Positions 45,142-54,780 of a stretch of DNA of 64,000 nucleotides are shown here, in pieces. Below the pieces are notes generated by a model. The model made no database searches, had not been told where the DNA came from, and saw only the letters and a list, made by a program, of their open reading frames with translations. The position numbers and the translations under genes were made by a program. The stretch is from Isoperla grammatica (Eukaryota > Arthropoda > Insecta > Plecoptera > Perlodidae). The DNA lies in contig OX246737.1 of NCBI GenBank assembly GCA_945910005.1, forward strand, positions 81,875,477-81,939,476, read 5' to 3'. How positions within the stretch are numbered: the stretch's first letter is position 1; each line of letters opens with the position of its first letter.

Positions 45142-45365
45142 TATTGACGACGGATTGGAACTTCCTTGTCCCCAGAAGACACCGAAGAAGAAGAAATCAA
45201 ATACTGCTCAAACAAACACTATTGTTATAGGATAACTTAATAAAAGTTATGTTAATAACGACAACAGTCTGGAATCTCCTTGTCCTAGGAAGACCACGAA
45301 GAATAAGAAGAAAAAATCAAATGCTATTCAAACAAACACTATTGTAATAGGATAACTAAATAAAA
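45138..45365 (+). repeat. Two 120-bp cassettes encoding alternative C-termini, each with AATAAA
   Basis: The segment with LELPCPQKTPKKKK...TNTIVIG and a stop (TAA 45233-45235) is repeated 120 bp later as LESPCPRKTTKNKKKK...TNTIVIG (TAA 45353-45355). Each is followed by AATAAA (45239-45244 and 45359-45364). Both are in frame 2, one shift away from the 118-codon frame, and the P-C-P-x-K motif resembles the C-terminus of that frame. They look like duplicated terminal exons or tails of the secreted gene. Confidence 0.6.
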
Positions 45366-45604
45366 CTTATTCATTTGGATATGATTTTATTTTTAAACCA
45401 TACCTTAATCCCGACCATCCTATGCTGTATCCCAGGCACATTTTATAAAATTCACGACCATGCGATATAAGAAAACACGAATCTTCATCAACGAGTTGTA
45501 ACGTACTGACAAATACTGTCTAAATGCACGACCACATGGCGAGGGGAGAGCATAACAAAAAGCCTCGTCATACCGTCTGGAGGTCTCAAGTGTTCGCGGG
45601 ATAG

Positions 45605-45650
<46 letters not shown>

Positions 45651-45942
45651 CGGGGATCGAGCCGTAGAACACCAAGCATACGCTACACTTGTTTACAAAC
45701 AATGCACGCCGGATACATTAATTAAACATGACAGACCTCACAGAGCTCCCGCTCGGAGACAATTAGCACTCTTATAACTAATTATTTATTTATAAGAAAA
45801 CCATTATAGATATTCCTTCCAAAATTAAGGCAATCGAAGCGCAAGCGTTATATCTAATAATATTATTATCAAGGATATTTTTATTTTTAATATTTACAGA
45901 GATATAGCCGGTGGATTAAACCTCCCCCGTACTACTTTGCGG
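45366..45942. other. Spacer with (CT)n microsatellite at 45609-45648
   Basis: It contains a pure CT run of 20 dinucleotides and otherwise AT-rich sequence. No gene recognised. Confidence 0.6.
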
Positions 45943-46055
45943 GTTATTCCGCCACGTCCTACCTATCAGGGCGTCGAACTCGACGCCCTGATGATAGGAT
46001 CCATAAGGTTCCTGAAACGTCGGCATAATATGGATGTAGGACGTGGCGGAATAAC
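45943..46055. repeat. Compact inverted repeat with nested hairpin
   Basis: Perfect 20-bp arms GTTATTCCGCCACGTCCTAC (45943-45962) and its complement (46036-46055) enclose a second perfect hairpin, CAGGGCGTCGA-AC-TCGACGCCCTG (about 45967-45990). Total 113 bp. Confidence 0.9.
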
Positions 46056-46153
46056 TTGCAATTATTTTAATTTTATTGATATATATATAGTTTTTTTGTT
46101 ATCAATATTAAGGTGCCCCCTTTAGGTCGTCCGTAAAAATGTACAGATAGAGC

Positions 46154-46595
46154 CAGTGGCGTACATAGGAATATATTTCGGGGGGGGGGAGCTTAGAGTA
46201 GAACATAACTGTAAAAAGGTGGTCAATAAACTATACAATGGGGGAGTGTGGGGGGGATGTCCCCGTTAGCGCCTCAGGCAATTTTTTTTAAATCCGTATT
46301 TTTGGTGTTTTAGAAGAAAGTAAAAGCTTTGCTGAACGGGATACGGGTTATAACGGCGCCAAATACGATTTCAAAATAATTTCAACATTCAATAATATAT
46401 AAAATTACTATATTGTTACAATTTCAATAATTTCACGTATATGGGAATGTTTCCCGACTAAGCAAATAGAGAAATTAATAAGTAAATCTATTTATTTTTT
46501 GTGTAAATTTAGATGATTTGCTGAGTATAATTAAAGCTGGGATTTCGGGAGGGGGGGAGGGGAAGCCCCCCAGTCTCCCCCCTGCATACGCAGTG
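46154..46595. mobile_element. Possible hAT-like MITE
   Basis: The left end CAGTGGCGTACATAGG and the right end CCTGCATACGCAGTG (46581-46595) are imperfect inverse copies, with G-rich and C-rich tracts just inside. No matching 8-bp flanks are visible, so the call is tentative. Confidence 0.35.
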
Positions 46596-47972
46596 CATAC
46601 GATGTGCCAATAAACAGTGTTGTGCCGATAACAGCCCGCTAGTTTGGGCGTCCCGAGATTGTAGCTGAATGCCGGCGGGATAGAGCTCCCGCTAACACGA
46701 GTATCGACGCTTATACCTTACGCAGAGGAGGGATTTGCACCCTTATTCGTCTAAGGGATTAGATTGCCCATTTATTTTTCAATGGTTGCTTTATTCCACG
46801 CACTTTCAAATCTTAGAGAAGGAGCTAAAAACCTATACATTCAAGTTGTATGTACGTAAAGCATTATTTTACTAGCGGAAAAATAAATGAAGGTATGAAA
46901 TCTTCATAATAGTGTTAAAAAGTCTGAGGCTTGCGTATTGCCATTGCAGAACATATGCGTTGCCTAATATAGCCTAAAACAAACGGACATATGTTTCTCT
47001 CTGTGTTAACTATTATACACATCTAGCAGGTTTCTGGCAGTGCTACATTTAACACTAAACTCAACTCAACCCCTTTGCATAATAATGCTATTGACAACGG
47101 TAGGGTTCGTATTCACAAACATTGACACTTTGTCGTTTATAAATTGAATCGAAACCCACATCAAAGCTACCGGCATTCCATGCCACAGTCCACTTACTGC
47201 GTGTTGTTTTGGGAATGTCTGTCGTGCTTGCATGGCCGAGCTTCTCACCGCAACTCATATAGGCGGTCATCAACACGAGGGCCTTTGCTATCTCTATAGC
47301 CATATATGCTTATAGCATAGACACTGCTTGCAAAGTCTTCACTTCAAACTTTCTAAAAGCACATTGTTTTACCTTTTTAAGTTTAACCTGTGCTATCAAA
47401 GTCTTGTGTTAAAAAATTAATTTCTCCTGTAATCACAAACATTGCCAATTATTTCAGTATTACGTTTTTAATGTGGTTCAGTTTTAGTAACTACAAAACC
47501 ACGCTATTACTTAATTTATCAACAATTGGCATGACAAATAAAATACGAGCTGATGGGTAAATTAGAAGATTTCTTCAGCTTGACAATAAATGCCTGATAT
47601 GAACGTATTTTGTTGAGTGTTATTGTATTTTTCTGAATCTGAAGCAAAGATTTGTCTGAAGTTAAAGTTATTCTCTGCCGGTATTAGAAATATGGCTGGT
47701 TTTTCATAGTCCGTTAAAGAGTCCGTTAAGACTAATCGATTGTGGATTGATTAGTAGCCTACAAGTTGGTGTTTTCAATAGGTGTTTAGTGCAAAACAAT
47801 TGTTTAAATTTTTAAAACATCTTAGCGATCGGTTAAAATAACCGACGGAACATGGGCCGATTACCCTTAAAATCCACCTTATGGCTTAGTTGCTTCCATT
47901 TTAGATTTTCATAACCCAGGTCTTAGTACAACAATGTATGTGCGTGACGAGTATTTACTTCAAAACGAATAT
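46596..47972. other. No recognised feature
   Basis: AT-rich spacer with only short open frames. Confidence 0.4.
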
Positions 47973-48368
47973 TCGAGATAGTAAAACCATCACTAAAATA
48001 GTCACTTATCAAAAATCGAACAAAGTCTCAATGTGCATCGTTTCTCTACCGATAATATGCTTCTTAGTACTAACATAATATACTTCTGCAAAATGCCCTG
48101 CAAAAAAATTGTTGGTGGCTTGATGTGTAGAAAAGTTGCAAACTGTTTTGAGCGGCACTGTCCGCAGTCGCCGAGTGTTGTGGGTGGACTCGTATAACAC
48201 AATGAGTGCTCTGTCTATCAGGAAGGCGCTAGTGAGCTCAGAACCGATACCCTTCAGAAGGAAAATGCAGCAGAGCTGGCGAAGGGAATCTAGTAGAATA
48301 GCTGAATGTTTGTATTATTTTTCTTGTATTGATGCAACTTATATCAATTTTATTTTACACATAACTGA

Positions 48369-48875
48369 AGCTGCGATTTCAGTCGAGGATGTGCTCGGCG
48401 TGGCGCGGCGCGGATGAAGATTGCAGCCAATCAGCGTGCTCTATTTCTCAGCCGAGGAGAGCCGCGGATTTCTATCCGAGGATTGAAAATATTCAATATT
48501 TCAGCCGGCGAACTCCACGCTCGGCATGACGTCACTTTGAATGACCAATAAAAAATCGGGATTACGACAACAAACAAATGACTGAAGACTTTGCCGAAAG
48601 ATTATTGTTGGCTGTCGAAAAGACAGAAATCGTGTATAATATATTCCACAAACACTATAAAAGTAATGTTTTGCGTGTTCAAGCGTGGAAGGACATGGCG
48701 CATGATTGTTACAACACAGGTAAGCAAAACGACCAGGCCTAGGCTAGGCCTGGGGCCCTGGGCCTAGGCCACAGATAGCGCATCGTGCAATCTGCAAGTG
48801 AAATGGCTGGCGAGGAGAATCCGCGCCACGCCACGCTCCGCCGCGCCGAGCACATCCTCGACTGAAATCGCAGCT
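48369..48875 (+). mobile_element. PIF/Harbinger-like non-autonomous element with MADF exon
   Basis: 507 bp with near-perfect inverted ends starting AGCTGCGATTTCAGTCGAGG, continuing GC-rich for about 50 bp. It is flanked by 3-bp duplications TGA (48366-48368 and 48876-48878). A 3-bp duplication and a MADF-type ORF together fit PIF/Harbinger, whose autonomous members carry such a DNA-binding protein beside the transposase. No transposase is present. Confidence 0.75.
48578..48719 (+). pseudogene. First exon of a MADF/Myb-like Harbinger protein
   Basis: ATG at 48578 opens 47 codons: TEDFAERLLLAVEKTEIVYN followed by HKHYKSNVLRVQAWKDMAHD. This is the start of a MADF DNA-binding domain (hydrophobic core, I/L-Y-N/D, then R-x-x-A-W). 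It ends at a splice donor ACAG/GTAAGC (48719/48720). Later exons are absent, so only the 5' exon was kept when the element was internally deleted. The frame itself is clean. Confidence 0.7.
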
Positions 48876-49562
48876 TGAGTTTCATGCACTTACGACTCAT
48901 TGGTGATTCTTTATTTTTTCACTTGACCACCCCTCTAACAGTAGAACGGTCAGCAATCGAATGGCGCTGCCGGTCACGTATGTAGGACAAGAGAATGCCG
49001 TGGCAAACTCCATTCAACACCTATTCCGAGTATTAGCTCTCTAAAGGTAGTATAAATATCTATCGGTACCTAACTTTGTAAGGCATGACTGCTTCATAAC
49101 TATGGATCTGACTCAATAACTAAGCTAATGATTAACTAACGGCTTGACTAGAATTTGCTAAAAGTAATCGGGCTAATCTACTCAGTCTTTAGGCAGGGAC
49201 AAAACCATACCTATCTATAACAAACCTAACCCAGCATGCTGGTTGCGTCAATACATATAACACAATAAACTAGAAACATTGATCACGCAATTCAGGTACA
49301 ATGACACAAGATACTTATTAAAACAGCTAGTCAATAAAAGATGAGCTGACAGAGCAGCTAGCCAGTAAAAGGTTGATACTGGCAAAACAGCAAGTGGATA
49401 AAAGATTATGGTGCCAGAACAGCATGTCAATAATAAAAACAACAAACAATCAAAAAGTGGTAGTCAAGCACTACAATAAAAACGAAACAATGGTCAAATC
49501 CACATAAAAGAAATAAGCGTTCCCAACAAGAAACAACTAAACACATCAACAACTAATCTAAC

Positions 49563-50393
49563 CTAATCTAAGCTAACACCAAGCAAGGCAATTGCCTCTA
49601 TGAGGAGTCTGTGTTTTTTCTTATATATGCCTTCGCTGGCCCCTATGCTGGCAATTAGTTTGTTCGAGTGTCCTTTCGTTTGGAAGAAAAACCGTCTAGA
49701 TTGCAAGAGCAGAGTTTCACGGATAGGCATGGTGTTCGTGCCTTTATGTATTAACTTATTAGTAACGTACCAAGGAGACTTAGTGGCCATTCTAAGAGCT
49801 TTATTCTGCACCTTTTGCAGCCTGTCAATGCTGGTCGGAGCGGCTGCAGCCCAAGCTGGCGACGCATAAGTGAGAACTGGCTTGACTAGCATGTGATAAA
49901 TTTTACACCCATTCTCAATACTCAGTCCACCACTTGGCCTGAATAGAGAAAGCAGCTGCGCCATCCTGTCTCTAGCCTTCCCCGCAGCATACTTTATATG
50001 CGCGGCCCAGTTGAGTTTGTTATCAAATAGAACTCCAAGGTACTTGGCTTGCTTACTTTCGGCTATGACCTCATCAAAAAATATGAGGTCATCGTGCTCG
50101 TTCACCTTATTTCTTCTTGTCTTAGTAAACAGAATTGCCATGCTCTTATCAACATTTACTCTCACTCTCCATTTCGTGTACCAACGTTCTAGCTGTCGGA
50201 GGGCCTCCTGCAGCCTATCAAACGCAACTGATGCCCGCCAGGAGCGTACCATAAGCGCGGTATCATCCGCATAGAGCGCATACATGACCGCCGCCATTTG
50301 AGGCATGTCATTAATAAAAAGACAGAATAAAAGCGGCCCAAGAATAGAACCTTGCGGGACACCAGCCTCAACAGGTTTAAGGTCAGATAACAC
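49563..50393 (-). CDS. LINE-2 ORF2: RT palm catalytic motif to C-terminus
   Basis: 276 codons. It starts just before GVPQGSILGPLLFCLFINDM, then the catalytic YADDTALMVRSW (about 41-52), the post-catalytic KYLGVLFDNKLNWAAH, and KMLV-type thumb sequence (YHMLVKPVLTYASPAWAAAA). It ends IALLGVSLD and a stop. The preceding segment (50427-51323) is in another frame, so a frameshift lies near 50400-50430. Confidence 0.85.
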   Translation of the reverse strand: MLSDLKPVEAGVPQGSILGPLLFCLFINDMPQMAAVMYALYADDTALMVRSWRASVAFDRLQEALRQLERWYTKWRVRVNVDKSMAILFTKTRRNKVNEHDDLIFFDEVIAESKQAKYLGVLFDNKLNWAAHIKYAAGKARDRMAQLLSLFRPSGGLSIENGCKIYHMLVKPVLTYASPAWAAAAPTSIDRLQKVQNKALRMATKSPWYVTNKLIHKGTNTMPIRETLLLQSRRFFFQTKGHSNKLIASIGASEGIYKKKHRLLIEAIALLGVSLD

Positions 50394-50426
50394 ATTGCTG
50401 AGCGCAACCTTAAATGTTCGGTCCTC

Positions 50427-51323
50427 TTAATATGACTTCAGAAGATGAATTAGATATGCAGGGAATTTTAGCTTGATTATATTAAAAATAAGACCATCAT
50501 GCCATACTTTGTCAAAGGCCTGTGCTATATCAAGAAACACGGCCGCCGTCACCCTATTTGAATTAAATCCATCAATGATATTTTTAGCAACGCGAACTAC
50601 CTGTTGAACGGTAGAATGCTTTTTCCTAAACCCAAACTGTTCATTAATTATAATATTAGCCTGTTCAACGTGCTTTATCATTTTAGCATAAATCACCTTC
50701 TCATACAGTTTGGAGATGCCCGTCAATAAACTGATCGGGTGGTAGTTCTGGGAAAAGGCTAGGTCCTTGCCCGGCTTTGGAAACAGAATAACCTTGGAGG
50801 ACTTCATAAAGGAGAAATAGCCCATCCTAGTCATAGCATTGAATATATTTGTTAAAAGCACTATTGCCAATTTTGGCAAATTTTTAAGGGCTGCATTTGG
50901 TATTCCGTCAAAGCCCGGGGCTTTTCTGTTCTTTAACGTGTTAATTAATTTTAAAACCTCCGAAGGTGCAGTAATTGCATCGGCTGGCATGGCGGGTTTA
51001 AGATTTGCAAAATACTTCTCAAGTTTGTCCTCCACAGCTTCTATGTGAGTGACCGAGGCAGGTTCATTGTTTGGGGTGAAGGCGCTTTCTAGTGTTTCTG
51101 CCATAGCAGCCGCTTTATCGGCGTCGCTATAGGCCATTCCCCTACGCCACTGCAGGGGGGGGGGGGGGTTAGCCCTGGCCGACCTGGTTAGCTTTCGCGT
51201 CATGTCCCAAAGCGACAAATCACTCATTGAGAGTCTTTCCAGCTTGATTTTCCATTGGTCATTTCTGTATTCCGTGCCTTGTCGCTTAACGTCTCTCTCC
51301 ATGCTATTGAGGAGAGCTTTCAA
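50427..51323 (-). CDS. LINE-2 ORF2: RT N-terminal half
   Basis: 298 codons: NRKAPGFDGIPNAALKNLPK, LFPKPGKDLAFSQNYHPISL, FGFRKKHSTVQQVVRV, RVTAAVFLDIAQAFDKVWHD and KLKFPAYLIHLLKSY. Tyr-His replaces the usual Tyr-Arg in NYHPISLL. The frame stops where the catalytic half should follow (shift near 50427). Upstream, a G/C run at about 51154-51169 may hide another indel. Confidence 0.85.
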   Translation of the reverse strand: MKALLNSMERDVKRQGTEYRNDQWKIKLERLSMSDLSLWDMTRKLTRSARANPPPPLQWRRGMAYSDADKAAAMAETLESAFTPNNEPASVTHIEAVEDKLEKYFANLKPAMPADAITAPSEVLKLINTLKNRKAPGFDGIPNAALKNLPKLAIVLLTNIFNAMTRMGYFSFMKSSKVILFPKPGKDLAFSQNYHPISLLTGISKLYEKVIYAKMIKHVEQANIIINEQFGFRKKHSTVQQVVRVAKNIIDGFNSNRVTAAVFLDIAQAFDKVWHDGLIFNIIKLKFPAYLIHLLKSY

Positions 51324-51368
51324 ATAAGGAGTGCGCAGTCACTGCCAGACCCGCCGTTCCTTATTTTT

Positions 51369-52238
51369 TTATTGTATTAACCTGACAATATGTGGTGGAA
51401 GATCAAAAGGGGAATTGTCTTTCGACTGTCTGATAGGGGGAGTACTGGAGTGGAGTGCTCCAATTAGCATTTCAGTGTTATTTTCCAGACAAGCATCAAT
51501 TTCCTCCCGTGACTCGAGAGTAGGGGCAACCCCTTTCTGAGAAACCTCCTCATTTATATTAGTTCGATATGCATTCCAGTCAGTCTTATTCACATTAATG
51601 CGCTGGCTCTGTGCAATCTTGGCAGCAGCATTGCCATATTGCACCATCACTGGATCATGGTCGGAGTTCATTACGGCTGCTACATCAGTAGTCAACGAGT
51701 ATGTTAGATTACGAGAGATGACAATGTCTAACACGTCCGGGCGACCACCATTGTCCGGGTAGTGCGTCGGGCTGACTGTGCCTGTGACTTGTAGCCCCCT
51801 ATTAAGGCAATGATCATAGAGGGTCCTGCCACCTCCATTGGTAGCTCTCGAGTGCCAGAACTTATGTTAACAGTTCAAATCACCCGCAATAATGGTGGGC
51901 AGATTCGCACTTATCAGCTTATTAATATCCCTAGTCTTCAGAGGAGCTCTAGGGGGCTTATACACTGACACCAATTTAAGCGGACCATTCTCAGTTTGAA
52001 TAATAACAGCCGGCGTAGGGCAGACCTGATGCGGGATATCCGATCAGACCAAGATGGCTGTTCCACCTCCTTGGGAGAGCCTGTCATTCCTAACACAGGC
52101 GTATCTGTGGATCTTAAATTTTACCGTGGGCTTCAAAAAAGTCTCATTCAACATACACACATGTATTTGTTCTGCTTTCAAAAAATAGTGCAACTCATCT
52201 TTCTTTCCAACAATAGAATTTACATTCCAGGCCATCAT
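51369..52238 (-). pseudogene. LINE-2 ORF2: AP endonuclease domain, frameshifted
   Basis: The start (52238-52044) gives MAWNVNSIVGKKDELHYFL, LNETFLKP and GGGTAILV. The middle (52043-51735) is open only in pieces. The end (51734-51369) gives LDIVISRNLTYSL and MNSDHDPVMVQYGN, the conserved SDHxP motif. At least two frame changes. The codons before the first Met (TKRGNIN) run directly into the TTAA element boundary. Confidence 0.8.
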
Positions 52239-52258
52239 GTTAATATTACCTCTCTTAG

Positions 52259-52941
52259 TTTTAAAGGATTAGTCAGATGATAAACTAAAAAATCACCAAT
52301 GAGTCATAAGTGCATGAAATTCAGTTACGTGTAAAATAAAATTGATATAGGTTGCTTCAATGCAAGAAAAAAATAGTGAACATTTAGCTATTCTATAAGA
52401 TTCACTTCGCAAGCTCTGCTGCATTTTTCTTCTAAAGCGTAGTACAGCTGTATCGGTTCTGAGGTCGCTAACGCCTGCCTGATAGACAGAGCACTCATTG
52501 TGTAATACGAGTCCAGCCAGCGCTCCGCGAAACACTCGGCGACTGCGGACAGTACCGCTCAGAACAGATTGCAACTTTTCTTCACATCAAGTCACAAGAA
52601 AATTAATTGCAGGGCATTTTGTAGAAGAACACGTTCGCACTAAGAAGCATGTTATCGGTAGAGAAACGATACACATTAAACCTCCTGATCGATTTTTGAT
52701 AAGTGCCCTATTTTAGCGGTGGTTTTACTATCTCGAGGCAACATTTTTTGGATATGGGAATTATCATGAGAAAAGTTGCTCGGTGCTACTTGGTAGCAAC
52801 AAGCCAAAAAATCGCGTTTTCTTCAATTTTTTAACCGCCTGCTTTTAAAGTATGGTCTCTTTTAGTCATGTTTTCCATATTTGAGGTTTGACATAATATA
52901 CAAATGATAGTGTTTTAGTTTTTCATCTGACTAACCCTTTA
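52259..52941 (+). mobile_element. TTAA-type non-autonomous element, copy 2 (intact ends)
   Basis: The ends are TTAAAGGATTAGTCAGATGA and, inverted, TCATCTGACTAACCCTTTAA. The TTAA at each outer end is the likely duplicated target. 683 bp without coding capacity. It shares most of its length with copies at 41.3-42.0 kb and 47.97-48.94 kb. The TTAA target points to a piggyBac-type or other TTAA-specific transposase, which is not present here. It interrupts the LINE-2 ORF1/ORF2 junction. Confidence 0.85.
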
Positions 52942-54780
52942 AGGCTTGGAGCCATTGTTGTTATTACAGGACCTCGCTAAAAACACTGGCATTGCCATTG
53001 ACATAATTATCTTTAGGCGGTCAGCATTTGTATTGACCTCGCAAAGCGCCTTAAGCAATCGCTCTGCTCACGTCTTCACAGAGTTAGTGTCGAAGGGCTC
53101 AGTTGATGCTCTATCCTCTAACACTTGCTTATTTGTGGAGGGAAAGCTTTGTTGTCACCTCGGGGAGGAGGTACTCTCGCTGTCATCACATGAGGTGGTA
53201 CTCCCCGTCGAGCATTCACTATCATATTCAAAATCTCTGGCTTTAGTTTTGCGTGTTTTCCTTTTCCTATTAATATCTTGCTCTCTCACATCCCCGAGCA
53301 CTTCCGGAACCATCTGTGTGTTTTTGCGCAACGGCTGGAAGTCAGCATTGACGTCGGATCTTTGTCCCTCAACCTGCACATTTCGGTTGAACCACACATT
53401 GGCTCGAGGCGGGGGGGGAGGCTTCCCTATATTTCGGTACAGATTGCGCCGGGTTTTCGTTCCCTTTGTCCGCACTAACATGACCAAATTGGCGTGCCCT
53501 TACTTCTTGGTACACCGGGCAGCCCTTCCAATTAGAGGTATGGTCGCCTTTACAATTAGCACACACCGGGCTATCCTCTCTTTTCTTTGCAGATTGAATC
53601 TTGGGATGCCCTGCTTCACACTTAACACACTTAAATTTGTTAGTACAGTGTTTCACCACATGGCCAAATTTCTGACATCTGCAGCATTGGGGGGGGGGGG
53701 GGGGCACCTGGTGCAAAAAACTTGTCAAAGGTCACCTGCGAGGAGCATAGTTTCTTAATATCTTTAAACTTTTTGGTTTCGGCTGGATCAACTTTTACAA
53801 AAAATAGGGGCAGCAGCGGCTTTGGATCTCTCTGACACCGCATTTGAGACACCTCAGGGTTCTCGATTCCATTCGGTACTAGCTCTTCCATTACCCATTC
53901 TACGCTTGCTGTTTTGTCAATTCCACGAATAACCAATTTGCTTGCCCTCTCCCCAATCGGGGTAAAAGTATGATATTCTGCCTTAGCAGTATTTATAAAT
54001 GTAATCATAGCCCTGAAATCATTGGCGGAGCTGACGTTCAGCCTTGTCGTATTCCCACGGGCTTGAAACTCAAAGGGTTCAGTACATAGATCGCGCGCGC
54101 CCTTAGCCAAGTTATCAAAACCTTCTATGTTGCGGATTATTATTGGCAGCGGCTTAGGGCCACGTTTACTCTCCTCCTTGTTACCAGTCGCCTGCTTGGC
54201 CACTGCATCTTCACTAGACGCTTCCCTTGACTCACTTACAACGGAGACATCATCCTCCACCCCTGACAGTACAGCAAACCTGTTGGCTGTAGCATAGCTG
54301 GGGCCTGGGGGTGCAGTTGCACTACTATTGCCTGCAGCCGCGAAGCCGGAATCGCCTGGCTTGCCATTATTAGCAGGAATGACATTTTCCCCCCTTCTTT
54401 TCGGGGCACTCGTCTTTCTTTTTGACTTAACTTTGACAAAGTCAGATTTGTCCTTTTCATTATCGGGCCTCTACTTCATGAACTCTTTCCGATTGAGGTC
54501 AGTTTTAACCGCTACTCGGCCACCATCCTCGTCATGATCTGCGTCGTATTAATTTTCTACACTCGGGAACCGCTGCCCGCCTGCAGGGCTTTCGGGACTG
54601 CTCATCTTGTCATTCTCCTCCTCCTCGCTGGAGTTTTCAGAAACTGTCACGCCCAGTTCATCTGCCACCTTTCGGTATTTACTTCTAGTGAGTGTGCATT
54701 GGTAGTGGTGCGGGGGGAAAAGGGGGGGGGGGGAAGACTCACTGGCACTCCCGGTCATCGCCACCACCAACCAACCACCG
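52942..54780 (-). pseudogene. LINE-2 ORF1 (zinc-knuckle protein), frameshifted
   Basis: Reading down from about 54755: TGSASESSPPP, then (in shifted frames) GPSYATANRFAVLSGVEDDV. The long frame 54260-53640 follows, with PKPLPIIIRNIEGFDNLAKG and LVIRGIDKTASVEWV. After a shift at the C-run 53690-53702 come Cys-rich knuckles CCRCQKFGHVVKHC, CVKCEAGHPKIQ and CANCKGDHTSNWKGC. A final piece (53487-53155) ends in a Ser/Thr-rich tail. Both shifts fall in C/G runs, so sequencing or assembly error is possible. It would be an RNA-binding coat protein of the LINE. Confidence 0.75.

Larger units (their letters stand above)
47973..48940 (-). mobile_element. TTAA-type element, copy 3, interrupted
   Basis: Inverted relative to copies 1 and 2. 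It shares CGTTTCTCTACCGATAA, TTGAGCGGCACTGTCCGCAG and ACTCATTGGTGATTC. It is truncated at its 3' end (begins mid-element at 47973) and split at 48366-48368 by the Harbinger-like element; the remainder follows from 48876 to about 48940. Confidence 0.8.
48941..54780 (-). mobile_element. Second Jockey-like LINE, broken and interrupted
   Basis: Right to left: 5' region (G/C-rich, to about 55.3 kb), ORF1 (about 54780-52942), ORF2 endonuclease (52238-51369), RT (51323-49563), and a 3' UTR of about 600 bp. A TTAA element (52259-52941) sits exactly between ORF1 and ORF2. Several frameshifts are present. ORF2 residues differ widely from the 18.8-23.7 kb LINE, so this is a separate family. The 3' boundary is not determined exactly. 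Confidence 0.82.

Noticed and set aside
53155..53758. 270-codon plus-strand ORF (52946-53758)
   Set aside because: It lies antisense to the zinc-knuckle end of LINE-2 ORF1; no independent support.
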